DNA of 64,000 bases from Dicyema japonicum (taxonomy: Eukaryota; Dicyemida; Rhombozoa; Dicyemidae): NCBI GenBank assembly GCA_011109175.1, contig RDEW01000062.1:181076-245075 (forward strand), given 5' to 3'. The notes under the pieces were generated by a model. The model had not been told where the DNA came from. It worked only from the letters and a program-made list of their open reading frames with translations, and searched no databases. A program made the translations under genes and the position numbers. This document shows, one piece after another, positions 10,545 to 22,339 of this stretch (position 1 is its first letter; every line of letters begins with the position of its first letter).

Positions 10545-11548
10545 TTAATTACATAAATTTGGATTGCCAGAAGTATGCATCCACGCATCTTCAATCTGAT
10601 TAGGTTTCATATAATGAGATGAAATTATATTTTTGTACTTACAATAATTTTTGTTAACAAAATAAGCATTAAACCCTGAATCGTGAATTATTTCTATGGT
10701 GGTATTAACAATACAAATTCCTTCAAATCGTAATTATAATTTACCTGTGAAAAATACATCTTCAAATCTCAACCAGCGTCTAAAGTCACATATTTTCATT
10801 ATTTTTTTGAGTGTGCTCATTGACATCGCATAAGCAGAACCTTGGCAGTATGTAGGATAAAATTCATCCGGAAATTCATTTTGTGAGATAAACCTTGTTA
10901 TAAAAATTTTTTGTTACCATTTGTATTTTTGGCTGCGTAATGGTTTTGTATTATTTACTTTTTTGCAAAGGAAGAATTCAGTCTTTTTAATCATCCCCAA
11001 TTTTTCGATTAAATTTTTCACATTTAGAAATATATCATCGTCGGTTTTTACCACAAATTTTGTGTTAAATTTAATTCTTAGGATTAAAAAAATTAGTGAA
11101 ACATATGTTTGTATGTCCAATATGACTTGGCTGTTAATTGGCCGTAATTGTCTTCAAATTGATTAATATACAAAATGTCGCTTTCTTTTTGCATTTCTCG
11201 CATCAAATCGTCTTCGAACTTTGAATTTTTACCGACTGAAAACAGAAATTTTATTGGGCAATCATAAAATGAAACGTTTCCCCAAGTTTTCCTAATTGCT
11301 TTACGGCGATTATAGTTTTGTGGACCTAAAATGATTATTTTCTAAAACTTGAAGTTACGATAATCATCAAAAAATATTTATGATCAGAATTCACGTTTTC
11401 TTTATAATTTCTGATCTTTTTAGTAATTTGAATTGAATAATTTTCTTTAATTAGAGAGATAAACAAATATAATCCAATAGAAACAAAGAATAAATAGAAA
11501 GCTTTTTTAAAAACTAGAAATAACAACTTCTGTACATTTCTGTCTCAT
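10545..11548 (-). CDS. Beta-1,3-galactosyltransferase family protein A
   Basis: Golgi type II glycosyltransferase (GT31) that transfers a sugar, usually galactose, in beta-1,3 linkage; exact acceptor unknown. Exons (minus): 11548-11536, 11513-11349, 11325-11103, 11076-10918, 10893-10745, 10720-10545; introns are 22, 23, 26, 24 and 24 nt. The spliced frame is 885 nt, 294 residues, with no stops. A signal-anchor lies near residues 8-28 (AFYLFFVSIGLYLFISLI). Then come TSSPQNYN, RKAIRKTWG, the metal-binding KTDDDIFLN, YPTYCQGSAYAMS and EDVFFTG, all family signatures. The ATG is in a 13-nt first exon. The stop is 31 nt from the inverted retrotransposon. A degenerate paralogue lies at 36330-37325. 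Confidence 0.92.
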
Positions 11549-11679
11549 CAAAATTTGCCAAAAATTGCGATTTCTTAATTAATATTAATTAAATTTCATT
11601 GATTGTTTTTAACATAATCTGTCGATAGGATCAATTTAAAATTTTTTTAAAGACAATTATTTAACGAAGAAACAATGTT

Positions 11680-12005
11680 AGTTAAGGAAGCCGGCTGCAT
11701 AGATCGCGAACGAGTTCCCTCGGAGTATGGCCATTCCAATCTTTTGTCTCAGCCATAACCATCCTCGTTGATCCCTTTTCTTTCTGGCAAGCAATCCTCC
11801 GAGTTCGCGCAAGAACTCAGCCGTCATTGGACCAACGGCTCCCGATGACTCGACCGCAAATTTTATTTTCGCAGTTATAATTATGGACACTTTTTTTCAT
11901 TCTTATTTTAAAAAAGTGTCGCGATTTTTTTGGTTGGGGTGGTGACGTGCCTCTCTTGCACAAATATCTTTTACGTTTGATATCCACCAGCCCGTTCTCT
12001 CTTGA
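11680..12005 (-). pseudogene. Retrotransposon family D, C-terminal fragment
   Basis: Minus-strand frame 11678-11890 reads AVESSGAVGPMTAEFLRELG and then LRQKIGMAILRGNSFAIYAAG, the conserved end of this retrotransposon protein. Upstream sequence to about 12005 is in another frame. It is a truncated relic. Confidence 0.75.
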
Positions 12006-12009
12006 CACA

Positions 12010-12980
12010 TAAATATCAGAGGACTCAATCTTAAGTATAAAAAACTTCAGCTTGCACTAGATCTGGAACGATACAAGCTATCCACGTTGCCTACGGGAGA
12101 CGAAAATAACAGACAACGTAACATTGCAAAATTGAAAATTACTGCCTGATTACCCTCCCAAAACATGTCGACACTATGGATTTGGATTTTCAATAGGTTG
12201 TATATCCAGGGTGTGGTCCGTCTTTAATAGAATTGCTGTGCTACAAATTAAATGGGGAAATAGCATCGAAGAGGATGTGTTGTACGATATTGAACGTGGC
12301 ACAAGAAAAACTCAATTAATATACGATTTTTGGGAGTGGTTATTGACAATAATAATAATACCGCGATAACAGAGTATTTATTTAATAACTCGGAATATAT
12401 CAGAAGGAGGTTTAGAGTTAATTAACTATTCTTTCCCGGGGGACAATGTCGTCACCTGGAGACAAGTTCTGGAACGCTGGAACGAGTCAGGATCAAGGAG
12501 TTAGTTTGGCTACCCATGGTCTTTTGAATAATTTTAATTTAATTTTAACGGATAATTATGGTATATTCAGTTCCCACGATCTGAGTGAGACGTGTCCTTC
12601 CAGAAACAAGTCCATTCATATCCGACATTATGGGAACCCATCCAGTTAAGTAAGGAAAAGTAAATTTTTTTCGGATGCTGGTCAGACACTGGGTGTCTCC
12701 TGACGTCTCTTAGAATTCAAGAAGATACAGAATGTTTAGGAATCCTACGACCAAATAAATAGCACTGTGGAAATCAAATTCACAATTAATAGCGATAAGT
12801 AACTGCATTAACCACTATATTACCTAGTCATAGCAAAATTTTACTTAACGAGCAAAAACTTTATTAGGCAAAAACAAGTTAGGGAAGAGCTATTTTTGTT
12901 TTGTTTCGACTTTTTCAGTGCGATTCTCTTTATCTTATTTTACCTTCTTTATTTTTGCTTGTAAATTTTCACAGGAACTG
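12010..12980 (+). other. Decayed retroelement DNA, weak RT trace
   Basis: No gene recognised. At about 12200-12340 (+) a short stretch (IKWGNSIEEDV then RGTRKTQL) resembles the segment before the RT finger motif of jockey-like elements, but stops surround it. An open 67-codon stretch at 12446-12649 has no recognisable content. Confidence 0.35.
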
Positions 12981-12989
12981 CGGTTCTGT

Positions 12990-13310
12990 GAATTATCGAA
13001 ACTTCCAGTCGGATAAGGTGCCATATAAGACATTCTCTAAGAATACTCTATCTCATTTTATTCAGAATTTCCAAATATTTTTCGATTTCCTCATTGAAAT
13101 ACCACAAGTGCGTACCATATAAGAGCATAGACAACATCACGACGTTAAACACTTTACCCAGGCATCTCGGCTCAGCTGAAACGTGCGAAAAGCATCCAAG
13201 CGATGTACAACCAGCTTCCTATACAATTGAAGTTGAAAGTAACCCCAAGGTAGCGTATCCTTACTTTGACCGATACAGAAACTCAATAGACAATCACTCT
13301 AGGTGTTAGG
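12990..13310 (-). pseudogene. Retrotransposon post-RT fragment
   Basis: Minus-strand reading contains VFNVVMLSMLLYGTHLW then NEEIEKYLEILNKM, the pattern of the region after the RT catalytic domain (family form: a short helix, LLYGxxxW, then a helix). It is framed by stops, and no start or 3' end is visible. Confidence 0.5.
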
Positions 13311-13319
13311 ATACGAAGC

Positions 13320-15140
13320 CGCTTAAGGTGGTTAAAACTAACAACGTGTACTTCTCAGGCCTTAATTTGCGCCCCCTTTTGTCACATCAAATCTTCAGAC
13401 ACGCGACATCTGATCGTTTCTTTTTCAAAAACCAGTTCATCCTTTTTACAATGCCTTAAAACATAACCCACCGAAAACTATCGTTCTATTCTTCGCCAGT
13501 AACCTTAAAATCAGTGCTCGAACTTATTCGAAGTGAAGATATAATATTATTGACACACAGACTGGCAGACTTCTCGACAAATTCTTTTGGACGAACAGTC
13601 GAGATTGCACAGAACTTTGCTGTGAACTCCGAAGAAAGGAGTGTGCCCTTTGACGTTCGTTTTGTGGCTATAAGAAGGCGATAGCTAGTCGATATCATTA
13701 AACGTGATCTGGAAGCTGCTGGTTCCATTCCATCCTCTAACCTGTGGATTTGATCGAGGAGATGGGAGAAGACCAGACGGGATGACAATCTTATCATTTG
13801 CTGAAGGACGCTCTCTCGAATGGGATGTCACTTATGTTGATACCTTTTCCCTGACAAATATGTAACCCAGTACAAACTCAGGCTGTCTTACCGTTGACTC
13901 TACTGAACGGAAAATTCTGGTTAAATATTCTGTGTTTGAGGACCATTTCAGTTTCGTCCCAATTGCCTTTGAGACTTTGTTGTGGCCGGGTCATTTAGCA
14001 AAAGTGTTCTCCGAGAGATTAAAAGTACAATCTGATTTACGCTTAGGGATCTGCGTGAGCGGCGCAGGTATCGTGAACTTATCGGAATAGCAATTGTTAG
14101 AGGGAATGTTTAATCCTTTTTGCAGCCGGTTCCTGCCCTTTACTTTTTGAAGTCTTATTTTTGTTTGACTTTTGTTATAATTAAAAATCTGTCAAGTAAA
14201 AAAGTGGGTCAGAACACTTATTTGAAATTCCATTTAAGCTGAAACAGTTTTTAGCTTTCATAAGAACTTTAGTCCGAAATTGGTTTAACGTCACCACGTA
14301 TGAGCAAATCGATCTAGGAACAGCAGCGATGCGTTTATCTTTTAATATATTTGCTTGGAAAGGGAGTCAGGTAGCATCTGTTAGCTATAGATGTAAGCAA
14401 TTCTCTTTACGAGTAGATGATCCAGATAAATTATAACGTGGAAAATGAAATCCATATATTGTACTCTCAATATTTCCCCTCCTTTTCCTTCACGCATTTG
14501 ATGTTTCTGTACAGTTTTTAACCGATTACTTTATTGTCATAGAAAATAAGAACATCCCTCGTGGATTCATTGCGAATTTTGTTTTGATTTTCCTCCTGAG
14601 ATCACAAAGTTATTTAAGGAACGCCGAAGGATAAAGTCAATAAACGCTATTTGAAAAAGAATTAAATCTATGTTTGATTTAAACGAACAAATCAACGACT
14701 TCATTTAGAAACACAGGACTTAAGAATGAAACAACTTTATTTCCACAAAGATCCGCAATTTTAATATATTTGTCGGATATCTAAAATCTTTCGTTTTTTG
14801 GTAGCTACTCTCCCGTTAGCCACAGCCTTTCTTAACTTGAAAGACCGGGGTAAATAAATAGTTGGTTATCTCGACCTCCTAACATTTAGGAGGCCAGCTG
14901 AGAGTGCTGGGCGTCCCACAAGTTTTTCCTGGTCTGAAAAAGATTTGACTGATAGTATGATTATAGTGTTCAGGTTAAGGGAGCCAAAATTTGGATCCAT
15001 CAGAGAGGCAGAAATGTCTCAAGTGAAGTTATGATCGAATTTTTCTGGAATTCTTATCAATGATTGCTTTCGAGTTGTCTATTGCCGCCAGATGACAGCT
15101 CGTTTGTTTTAGATATTAAATGGCCCTAGTATATACGAAA
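13320..15140. other. Interval without recognisable genes
   Basis: Nothing assignable. An open plus-strand stretch at about 13490-13680 (LKSVLELIRSEDIILLTHRLAD) looks protein-like but matches no family I know. The rest is stop-rich on both strands. Confidence 0.3.
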
Positions 15141-15152
15141 TAATGAATCATG

Positions 15153-15660
15153 TTAGTTAGTAGCCACGACCTCGCTATCTTGTAGGAGGCCGGCTGTCCT
15201 CAGGTATCTAGCAGCACGTATTGGACGTTTCCACAAGTCTTTGATGTTTACTGGGGGTCTCGGGCAGGAGAAAGCTTTTCGTAGTATCATTGATTGTTGT
15301 CCGGTGACCGAAGCCAGAGCCTTAGTCGTCTCTAAGGAGAAAGTTCCCATAACGTAGTTATGCTAGGGTCCTTCTTGTTTCTCTGTCGAAAGTCATGAAT
15401 AATAATGACACCAGAGACACGGTTACACAAACTAACTAATCACGTGATCCCAGCACGCTCTAGCAGGGACCTCATCTTGGCCCGATGCTCCTCCCTCGAC
15501 CCCACACAAGCACGTATAGGTCGAGTGACTGGATCTTCGCAGTCATGACGGCGCGTTCCATGGTTCATTCGTATCATGGCTTCAAGAGGCATTGTGGCTG
15601 GAACTCTCCGGAAATCCAGCGTTCCGTGATTTGGATGAATCATCTTAAGTTAAGGAAATC
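15153..15660 (-). pseudogene. 2A-family retrotransposon, C-terminal relic
   Basis: Minus-strand 15643-15440 ends in SREEHRAKMRSLLERAGIT followed by a stop, matching the termini at 34780-34815 and 41740-41770. A second open stretch at 15350-15153 follows and may be downstream debris. Confidence 0.65.
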
Positions 15661-15669
15661 AATAAATTA

Positions 15670-16400
15670 TTTTTATTAATCCCATTAAATTTAAAAAAAG
15701 CGTTAAAGTTTTTTAATTTAGATAATTATAATTTCTAATTTTTAAATTTGAAAAAAATCCTCGTGATGCTTCGATTTACAACATTTTTTGTTGGTCGAAG
15801 GTTATGTAATAATTATCCACATAAGTAAATTTTATAAATTTATGTTAGATCGACTATTTTTGTATCTAAGGATATGATAGTATGCCATCATCCAGAATCA
15901 TCATTTCCTTATGAAGAATCGCAAGTTCAGTTCATTTCACTAAACATAGCCACTTCCTGAAAATTTTGAGGATCTAAAATTAGTAAGTAAAAAAGTAACA
16001 AAAATAGAATGAAAATATTCTGAAGGTTCAAATTCATCCAAAGTCCCTTCTACTCCAGAGTACCAAGCCAATTCTGGCTAAGGAATTGGCTGGTATGTTT
16101 TATACTCCAGAAGTCGCATGGAGACCTAAGTAGAATATTCTTTGATTTTCGTAGACCAAAAATGAGAAGACGCCGAAGCTACTTGAAACCTGAAAGGGAA
16201 CAATTATAATTTGTTTCATAACTTACAATTTATTAGAACTTAATTATTTAATTTTCTTGAAATAATTTGGGCTTTGTGTCACTGGTTATTTTTGTTATTT
16301 CCTTTAAGAAAACTTTATTTGTTTGATAGGCTTCCGTGCCTTTTAACGGAATTTACGCTTCAAAGCTAACAATTCGATAGAAAGTATCGATTTTCAGTAA
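15670..16400. other. Interval without recognisable genes
   Basis: AT-rich, stop-rich sequence on both strands. No repeat or coding match noticed. Confidence 0.3.
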
Positions 16401-17200
16401 GTCACCGGAAGAAAATGGATCAATTTCGGAAGGTTCTATATCCACGAGTCTATTCTAGTAAGGATAAGGATGTTCATTTATGGCTTTGAACATGTTACCC
16501 GAGTTCAATCTTGCAACACACCGAGGTATCTTTATTCTTCCATTCCATCAAGCAAACTAGCTTCAGATTACAAGCCGAGCACATTAATAACAGATTTTCG
16601 ACATTTCGGTCGAGTTCAAAGAAAGAATTAACCTCCATCGTCATAGTCGTGTGTTTATATTTCGAGAGAATACTTTTAGGTCGTCCATAGACAGCAGGTG
16701 GTTTGTTGCATAACTAGGAGATCCTAGGTTGTGCTTCTCAATAACCACTATGAGGTATTTCTCATTTAGTATTTTGTTCAGATGGTCCATTACAAGCACA
16801 AATATCTGAGGTAACAGAGTTACTCTGTAGTATCCCTCTCTTCAACTTGATTTCTCAAATTTTTTTGCGATTAAAATTCGATTTAATTTTCCATGTAATG
16901 ATCAAGTTTTTCGCAAAATCTACAAGCCAGTAATGAAATCCAAAGTTATCGAGTACCCAAATAAGAAGTCATGATCTACTAAATCGAAAGATTGTTACAT
17001 GTATCCACACAGTTGCCAAATTATTCCCGTTCTGCTGGATGATGCATTGTTTAAGTATTTCCTCTTAGTCGAGAATTGTTGAAACCAGTCCTTCATAAGA
17101 ATACCTTTAACCACCTTCATATTTTCAAGTTAGAACGGATTAAACTAGGAGAGGAACGCTAGCGAAAAGTCTAAGGGCTTCAAGACAAGACCCATGTTAT
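16400..17200 (-). pseudogene. R2-like retrotransposon (family C) relic
   Basis: Collinear nucleotide similarity to 54100-54760 in the same orientation: TTCATTTATGGCTTTGAACATGTT, then the ACCGAGGTATCT...CCATTCCATCAAGCA block, GTCGTCCATAGACAGCA, and CTACAAGCCAGTAATGAAATC with AAGTCATGATCTACTAAATCG. Those segments correspond to the RT thumb and catalytic (xMDD) regions of family C. Frames are destroyed. Confidence 0.6.
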
Positions 17201-17359
17201 TTCTACTGTCCTTCACATTTAACTTTACTTAATTTTCCTGTTAATGAAAATTCATTAAAAAAATTATATTATAGCATATTTTGGTCGTAGTGATAAAAGT
17301 CTACTCATCATTTTTGAAGCCAAACTAGTCTACTTTTTTGCATTATTATTATTAACCCC

Positions 17360-17420
17360 AGGCTTACCATTGTAAGCTTAGCACAAACAGTCATAACTAA
17401 CTAATCCAAGGAAAGAACCA
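17360..17420. repeat. Short dispersed repeat shared with 38090-38150
   Basis: About 55 bp nearly identical to 38090-38150 (TAGCACAAACAGTCATAACT and AATCCAAGGAAAGAACCAAA). In the other location it follows a SINE family 1 body. It may mark a SINE or LINE flank. Confidence 0.55.
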
Positions 17421-17800
17421 AAAGAGAACACTTTTTTGTAGACCATAATCCAAAGAAAATGCAAGTGGAAATTATTCTATATTTTTTTAGATTTTTTAAA
17501 ATATAAATTATTTTATTTTAAATTAAAAAAAATAAATTTTTTGAATACGATTTACGTAGTGTTCTGTGTTGTTGGATTTTCTGCCTGATTAGTATGGCAT
17601 TATTTTCTGCCTTCGATAGAACTAATGAATTTCAATTAACGGCAAATAGCATGAAATCATCAGTACCATAAGTATAATTAACTTTATTAGTACCAAAAGG
17701 AAAATGTTGCTAAACCAGTTCCAATTCCTGCACAAAGGCTAGAATATCTTACGTATACACAGTAATAATTAAAATTTGTATCAAAATAGAGAATTATCAG

Positions 17801-18815
17801 ACAGCCTATCACTTGTTGCCATTCGCAGCGAAAAACTATCTGAATGTACCTATTTTAAAATTTATTATTTTTGTTAATTTTTTATTTTTTAGTAAAATTT
17901 ATATTAGTAGTTTCCTCGAGTTCACTTTTTGATGATAAAGCAAAGGAAATTGAATCAGAATTTTCTCAAGTTGCTACAGAATTGCGGGAGGCATGCCGAA
18001 AATACGAGAGCTTACCATCGGTAGTATTTTATGAGTATTTAGAAATTTTCAAAACTACTTAATGGAGGGAAAAGTCAGGCCAAAACTCATTGTCTTTCAA
18101 TTTCCGACTATTTAAACGTAAATAGTTTAATTCATTTTCAGACTCAAATCAGTCTTGTTAGCGATCAATTTAAAGACGTCCTGCGACAAAGAAGTGCTGT
18201 ATTATTTCATTATATTTTAAGAAACAACGAGCCTTTCACTCCAAACTTGAATTTCTTGCAGATAATGAACACGTGCCTTCTACATTCCCTACATCTGTTG
18301 TAGGAAATGGTTTTAGTTGAATTTTCTTATAGCAGATGCTGGTTTGAACTGCCCCGCTCTTCTTAGGGCACAAAACGCTTCAAAAAACAAGTCGGAAAAT
18401 TTCGTTGTTGATCTCTCAAACTTTCCAGAAACTGATTCCAGGAACCGAGCTCTTCACCAGGAGTCCATTTTGCAGAATATTCAGGTTCTTTGTGAGTTTT
18501 ATGATTTGTAGGAACAGCAATATTCGATTGACTTGGAAGCAGTAAACCAAGTCAATACCAAATTGCAAGAAATGACTACAATGTTCCAGCATATTGCCAC
18601 TCTTGTATCTGAGCAGGGTGAACAGATCACTAGGTTACATTTTCTCTTATTTTACTAGAATTGACATGAATGTAGCTGAAACTGAGAATTTTGTTGAGCA
18701 AGGATATCATGAATTGATGAAATACTTTAATTCTATTACTAAAAATAGATGGTTCTACGTCAAGCTTTTTGCCATTTTTGTTATATTTTTATTTCTTTTT
18801 ATTTTAATATTCTGA
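17801..18815 (+). CDS. STX5: Syntaxin-5 (Golgi Qa-SNARE), 5' end unresolved
   Basis: Qa-SNARE for ER-to-Golgi and intra-Golgi fusion. Exons placed: 17801-17845, 17893-18020, 18043-18117, 18142-18198, 18222-18309, 18333-18484, 18512-18633, 18659-18815. Introns are 47, 22, 24, 23, 23, 27 and 25 nt. The Habc region opens with SLFDDKAKEIE, typical of syntaxin-5; a linker follows, then the SNARE helix (ILQNIQ, QHIATLVSEQGEQITRID) with the zero-layer glutamine. It ends in one membrane span (KNRWFYVKLFAIF...FLFILIF) and TGA. A probable 23-nt intron at 17778-17800 leads to an earlier exon, and I could not find the start codon. The family's amino-terminal Sly1-binding peptide was not seen. Confidence 0.88.
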
Positions 18816-19074
18816 CCTTAAATTAATAATATTTTTTAATAAAAGTATTTTTTGAACCAGGTTTTTGAAATTCCAGGATTTGTTTTGATTCTTTATAGTG
18901 GACTTTCCATATTTGTTAATGTAAGTGGTTATTCGAACTATTGGCCTCATAGTACCCCCACTTTTACGTTCTTCATGAATTTCTACTTAGTCAGTCCAAC
19001 AGGATCACCTAGTTTTCTATTTGTTAACTCTTTGTGGATATCTACATAGTATGTCCAATAGACCGCCTAATATT

Positions 19075-19500
19075 TCACTTGTACATTTTACGGATTTCTT
19101 TTGCAAATTTTGGCTTTGTTTCTAAATTTGGATGTATTTGTTGAAAATTATTTGGAATCGTGGGCCAAGCATAAAGAAGTAATCCTTGATTCGGATAATT
19201 TTTGATTTTTATAGTATGTGGTTGGTTCAAGAAGTTTTTAGATATCCAATGATCGTTCATGGGGAGTGGTTTTCAATCTCTTGGAATGTTTGAGGTTGAA
19301 TATTGATATGCATGGACGCCAATGCAGGAACAACATAATTCAACGTTCTTCGGATGAACAGTTTGTAAATACTTGTAAGGCTCCCCCAAAAGATGTACCC
19401 ACCATGGCCCGGGATAAGTTGGCTTTTTGTGATTTTCGCGTATGTATGTTCAAATATGAGAGACAAGTATGGAAGATCAAACCAAGTCTTTTTTAGTATT
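19075..19500 (-). CDS. Hypothetical protein, two abutting frames
   Basis: Two minus-strand frames meet at 19258-19262: the first (about 19490-19260) contains HGGYIFWGSLTSIYKLFIRR and ends HSP; the second (19260-19075) reads NDHWISKNFLNQPHTIKI and ends KEIRKMYK. Their composition looks like one protein split by a one-base slip, but no 20-30 nt intron fits and no ATG opens the first frame. I recognise no family. It could also be retroelement debris. Confidence 0.35.
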
Positions 19501-19834
19501 TAAAGACAAAATGGGAGTTTTAAGATAAGAGTTAATCTTAGTTTGAATGATTGAGATCATTATTGAAGAAAATTAAAGACGACTTGTTTAAGAAAAGGAT
19601 GAGATCGGACTAATGAAAATATTATTAAGATATATTCAGAAAACCGATTGTTACATTTCGGTTGTGTTAAGCAATTACAATATCATCACAAGAAAGAGAA
19701 AAATTCGGTTTTGTAGGCGAGCTTGATAGATTTAGGTTGGGTAAGGCTGGAGAGAACACATCTATAAAGAATGTGATTAGTTAGTTATTTGTAACGTGAG
19801 TAGGTAGACATGATAGCGGGGCATCCAAGTTTTG

Positions 19835-19895
19835 CTGTACATGCGGGGCTATAAATATTATGGCTCTCGTGAAAGTGCTAATAATAATAATAGTT
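19835..19895 (+). mobile_element. SINE family 1, 3' end
   Basis: Only the end of the SINE (ACATGCGGGGCTATAAATA, TTATGGCTCTCGTGAAAGTGC) and a short AAT microsatellite tail. The same end occurs at 37490-37545 and 37840-37895. Confidence 0.75.
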
Positions 19896-20129
19896 AGCCA
19901 AGTAGTTAATCGGTCGGAAGGTTGTGGTGGTGAACAGTTCTATTGCACGAAGTGCTTATTAGTTTTATGATGGATGAAAATAACGTAGAAAAACGTACAG
20001 CTAAAAATAAAACCTTTCACCTATCCGATAAGGTGATCGTGTGTGGCGGAGTAATTAAAAACGGATTTTAGGATTATTATAGGCACTTAAGAAATGCCAT
20101 AAGACACGACAAAGCAAATCAAACGACAA

Positions 20130-20340
20130 GTTAACCTCTTCCATCTCTGACGACTTTTTTCCATGTCTCGCAGCCTGTCAATGTCTTCCCTGTCTTTGAG
20201 ACATCTCCTGATTTTCTTAATATCTTCATCAAGGACTGTAAGGTAACCTTCGGTCGACTACAGAAACGCGGAGAATCCAGAAGCAAGTAGTCTTTTATGG
20301 CCACGTTCGCGGGTTCAGACGAAATATATATGTCCAAACA
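20130..20340 (-). pseudogene. Retrotransposon C-terminal relic
   Basis: Minus-strand stretch resembling the end of family A type proteins: LLLDSPRFCSRPKVTLQSL (family form: a GRPRxTLPxxL segment) followed by an arginine-rich helix and WKKVVRDG. It is open for 68 codons with no upstream RT. Confidence 0.5.
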
Positions 20341-20698
20341 GTCTCAAGGATCTCGTATAAAATCGCTGCAAACTTCGTTTTCTTATAAAAAATCTCGAAT
20401 GGCATTCTGGAGTGATTCCAAGAGAAGAGAACCCTGACGCGTTCTAGCAGAACCTTTGTAAACTCAGAGTTTATCAGGTTAATCTGGTGCTTGCAGGAGT
20501 GCGGAAGGGGAGCCTAGAATGACGCGATGGCTCCTCCAGAACATTAGGCTCGCGATTATTAGGGGTAACTACCATTGAGTGTTAAATGCCTTCAGGCCAA
20601 ATGGGGATCATGTCATAACAACTAACTTTATTTTTATTTTAATAAATTGGTATATTTAAAAAATATGAAAATTATTTTTTTAAATTGCATTTAACGTG

Positions 20699-21686
20699 AT
20701 GCTAAGTGTCTTGGAAAAAGATTTTATAATAGATGGAATAAAAGTTGTGCGATAAATATAAATTAAAGAATAATGTAAGAATTGATGGAAGAGACTGTCG
20801 TTCTCTTCGAGAAATAGGAATTGAAAATGGAATTTTGCCTAATGCTAATGGATCAGCACGTGTTAGACAAGGAAATACTGACGTTATCGTCGGTGTGAAG
20901 TGTGAATTATCAACGCCCGAAAAATCTAAACCTAATTCTGGAAAAGTAGAATTTTATTTTGATTGGTATTTTTCTTATAATTTATTTTAGTTCGAAAAAT
21001 GTTTACTTTGATATCGAAAAAGATAATTCCCGCCAAATGGCCATGGAAGTGATGAGTTTTATCACCAAAGCCTTTTCGAATTCAATTAAAACGGAATCCC
21101 TTTGTATTGTCCCTTCTAAGCTGTGCTGGATTCTTCATGTTGATGTTTTGGTAGTTACTTTGCAATGATTAACTAGTTACTTGAATGTGGGGGAAATGTA
21201 TATGATGTCACCGCGGTTGCCGTTAAAGTAGCCCTGTTTGATACTGTTATCCCAATAATATCGGTCTCCGAAGATGGAGATGACCAAGTTGATGTACAAA
21301 TCGAGCCAAATATCTGCAAAGGAGTCTACCTCGACATTAATTTCTTTCCTACTGTAGTTACGACCTGCAAAGTTAGAATTGACGCGATATATGATTTATT
21401 AGATCGGGGACAGCTATGTCTTGGATGCCTGTATGCAGGAAGAAGAGTGTTCAATCGCTAGGTAGAACCAATAATTAATTTTAATAGCGTTGTGATTGCT
21501 TTTGATTCTAGTGGTAACGTGGTTGCTATGAAAAAATTACGAAATGGTGGGCTTGCCATTGATAGTTTGTTTGATATCATTGATGTATGAAGTTTTGTTT
21601 ACATCTAGGAAGCCTATAATACAAGTCGTACTTTGAGTGAAGCTGTTGACTCATGGATTAGTTTGAATATTAGTCGTTGTAAATAA
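20699..21686 (+). CDS. EXOSC7: Exosome complex subunit RRP42
   Basis: RNase PH-like ring subunit of the RNA exosome, acting in 3'-5' RNA decay and rRNA maturation in nucleus and cytoplasm. Exons: 20699-20743, 20769-20965, 20991-21150, 21177-21371, 21403-21461, 21488-21584, 21609-21686. Introns are 25, 25, 26, 31, 26 and 24 nt. Spliced length is 831 nt, exactly 276 residues plus TAA; the human protein is 291. Motifs: NNVRIDGRDCRSLR near the start, GSARVRQGNTDVIVGVK, WILHVDVLLLECGGN, and DACMQEEECS near residue 210. As in the family, the subunit is structural. Nothing appears broken. Confidence 0.95.
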
Positions 21687-21849
21687 ATAGATTTTTCCGA
21701 TTTACTTTGAATTGTCATTACTATCACAGAATTAATGTTAAAGGTGAGGGGTAGTTTAAATGGCATGGGTCCTCTTCAAGGACCCTCTCTTCGCGGTCGA
21801 TGAACAGAAAGCTGAAAATACAGAGGCAGGTCACAGTTTTTCTTACAGG

Positions 21850-22330
21850 TCATTATTCCTTCTACGCAATCACTTTTACTGGTTTAAGTAATTTTTCCTG
21901 CTTTTCATTTAACTTTGCCTGAAAAGCTTTCTTCCCCTTGGAAACAATATCTTCTCTGCAGTCGTTTTTAGATCCAAATAGCGGAAAGTATCAACTCTTC
22001 ACAATTTGTAGTGTACAATCCAAACAAAATTTTCAAGAGCGGAAATATTAATACTTCTTGGTAGAGAAGTTCAGACTCCTTGTTATGCATCATTCACCAT
22101 TACAGCTCATGTACTGCAAAAGCTCCGGATTCTTGAACGTATCTGAGAAAAAAACACCGTCAGCATAAATAAACACTTGAGTATTGCTATATTTCGAGTA
22201 TGGAAAACGTTGTAAAAAAAGCGGGTTCACGAAGGATTTCTGAAAGATAAGTTTTTTCAAGACATTTTTAGAAATTTAAAGTCTACGCTTCATAAACCTT
22301 TGCATAGAAATTTCCTTCTGCATAGAAAAA
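21850..22330 (-). pseudogene. Retrotransposon RT relic
   Basis: Minus-strand traces in several frames: FIYADGVFF, a decayed YADD catalytic motif, about 22140-22200, then VDTFRYLDLKNDCREDIVSK, which parallels the post-catalytic YLG segment of RTE/L1-like elements, about 21930-22000. Many stops. Confidence 0.45.
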
Positions 22331-22339
22331 AACTTTGAC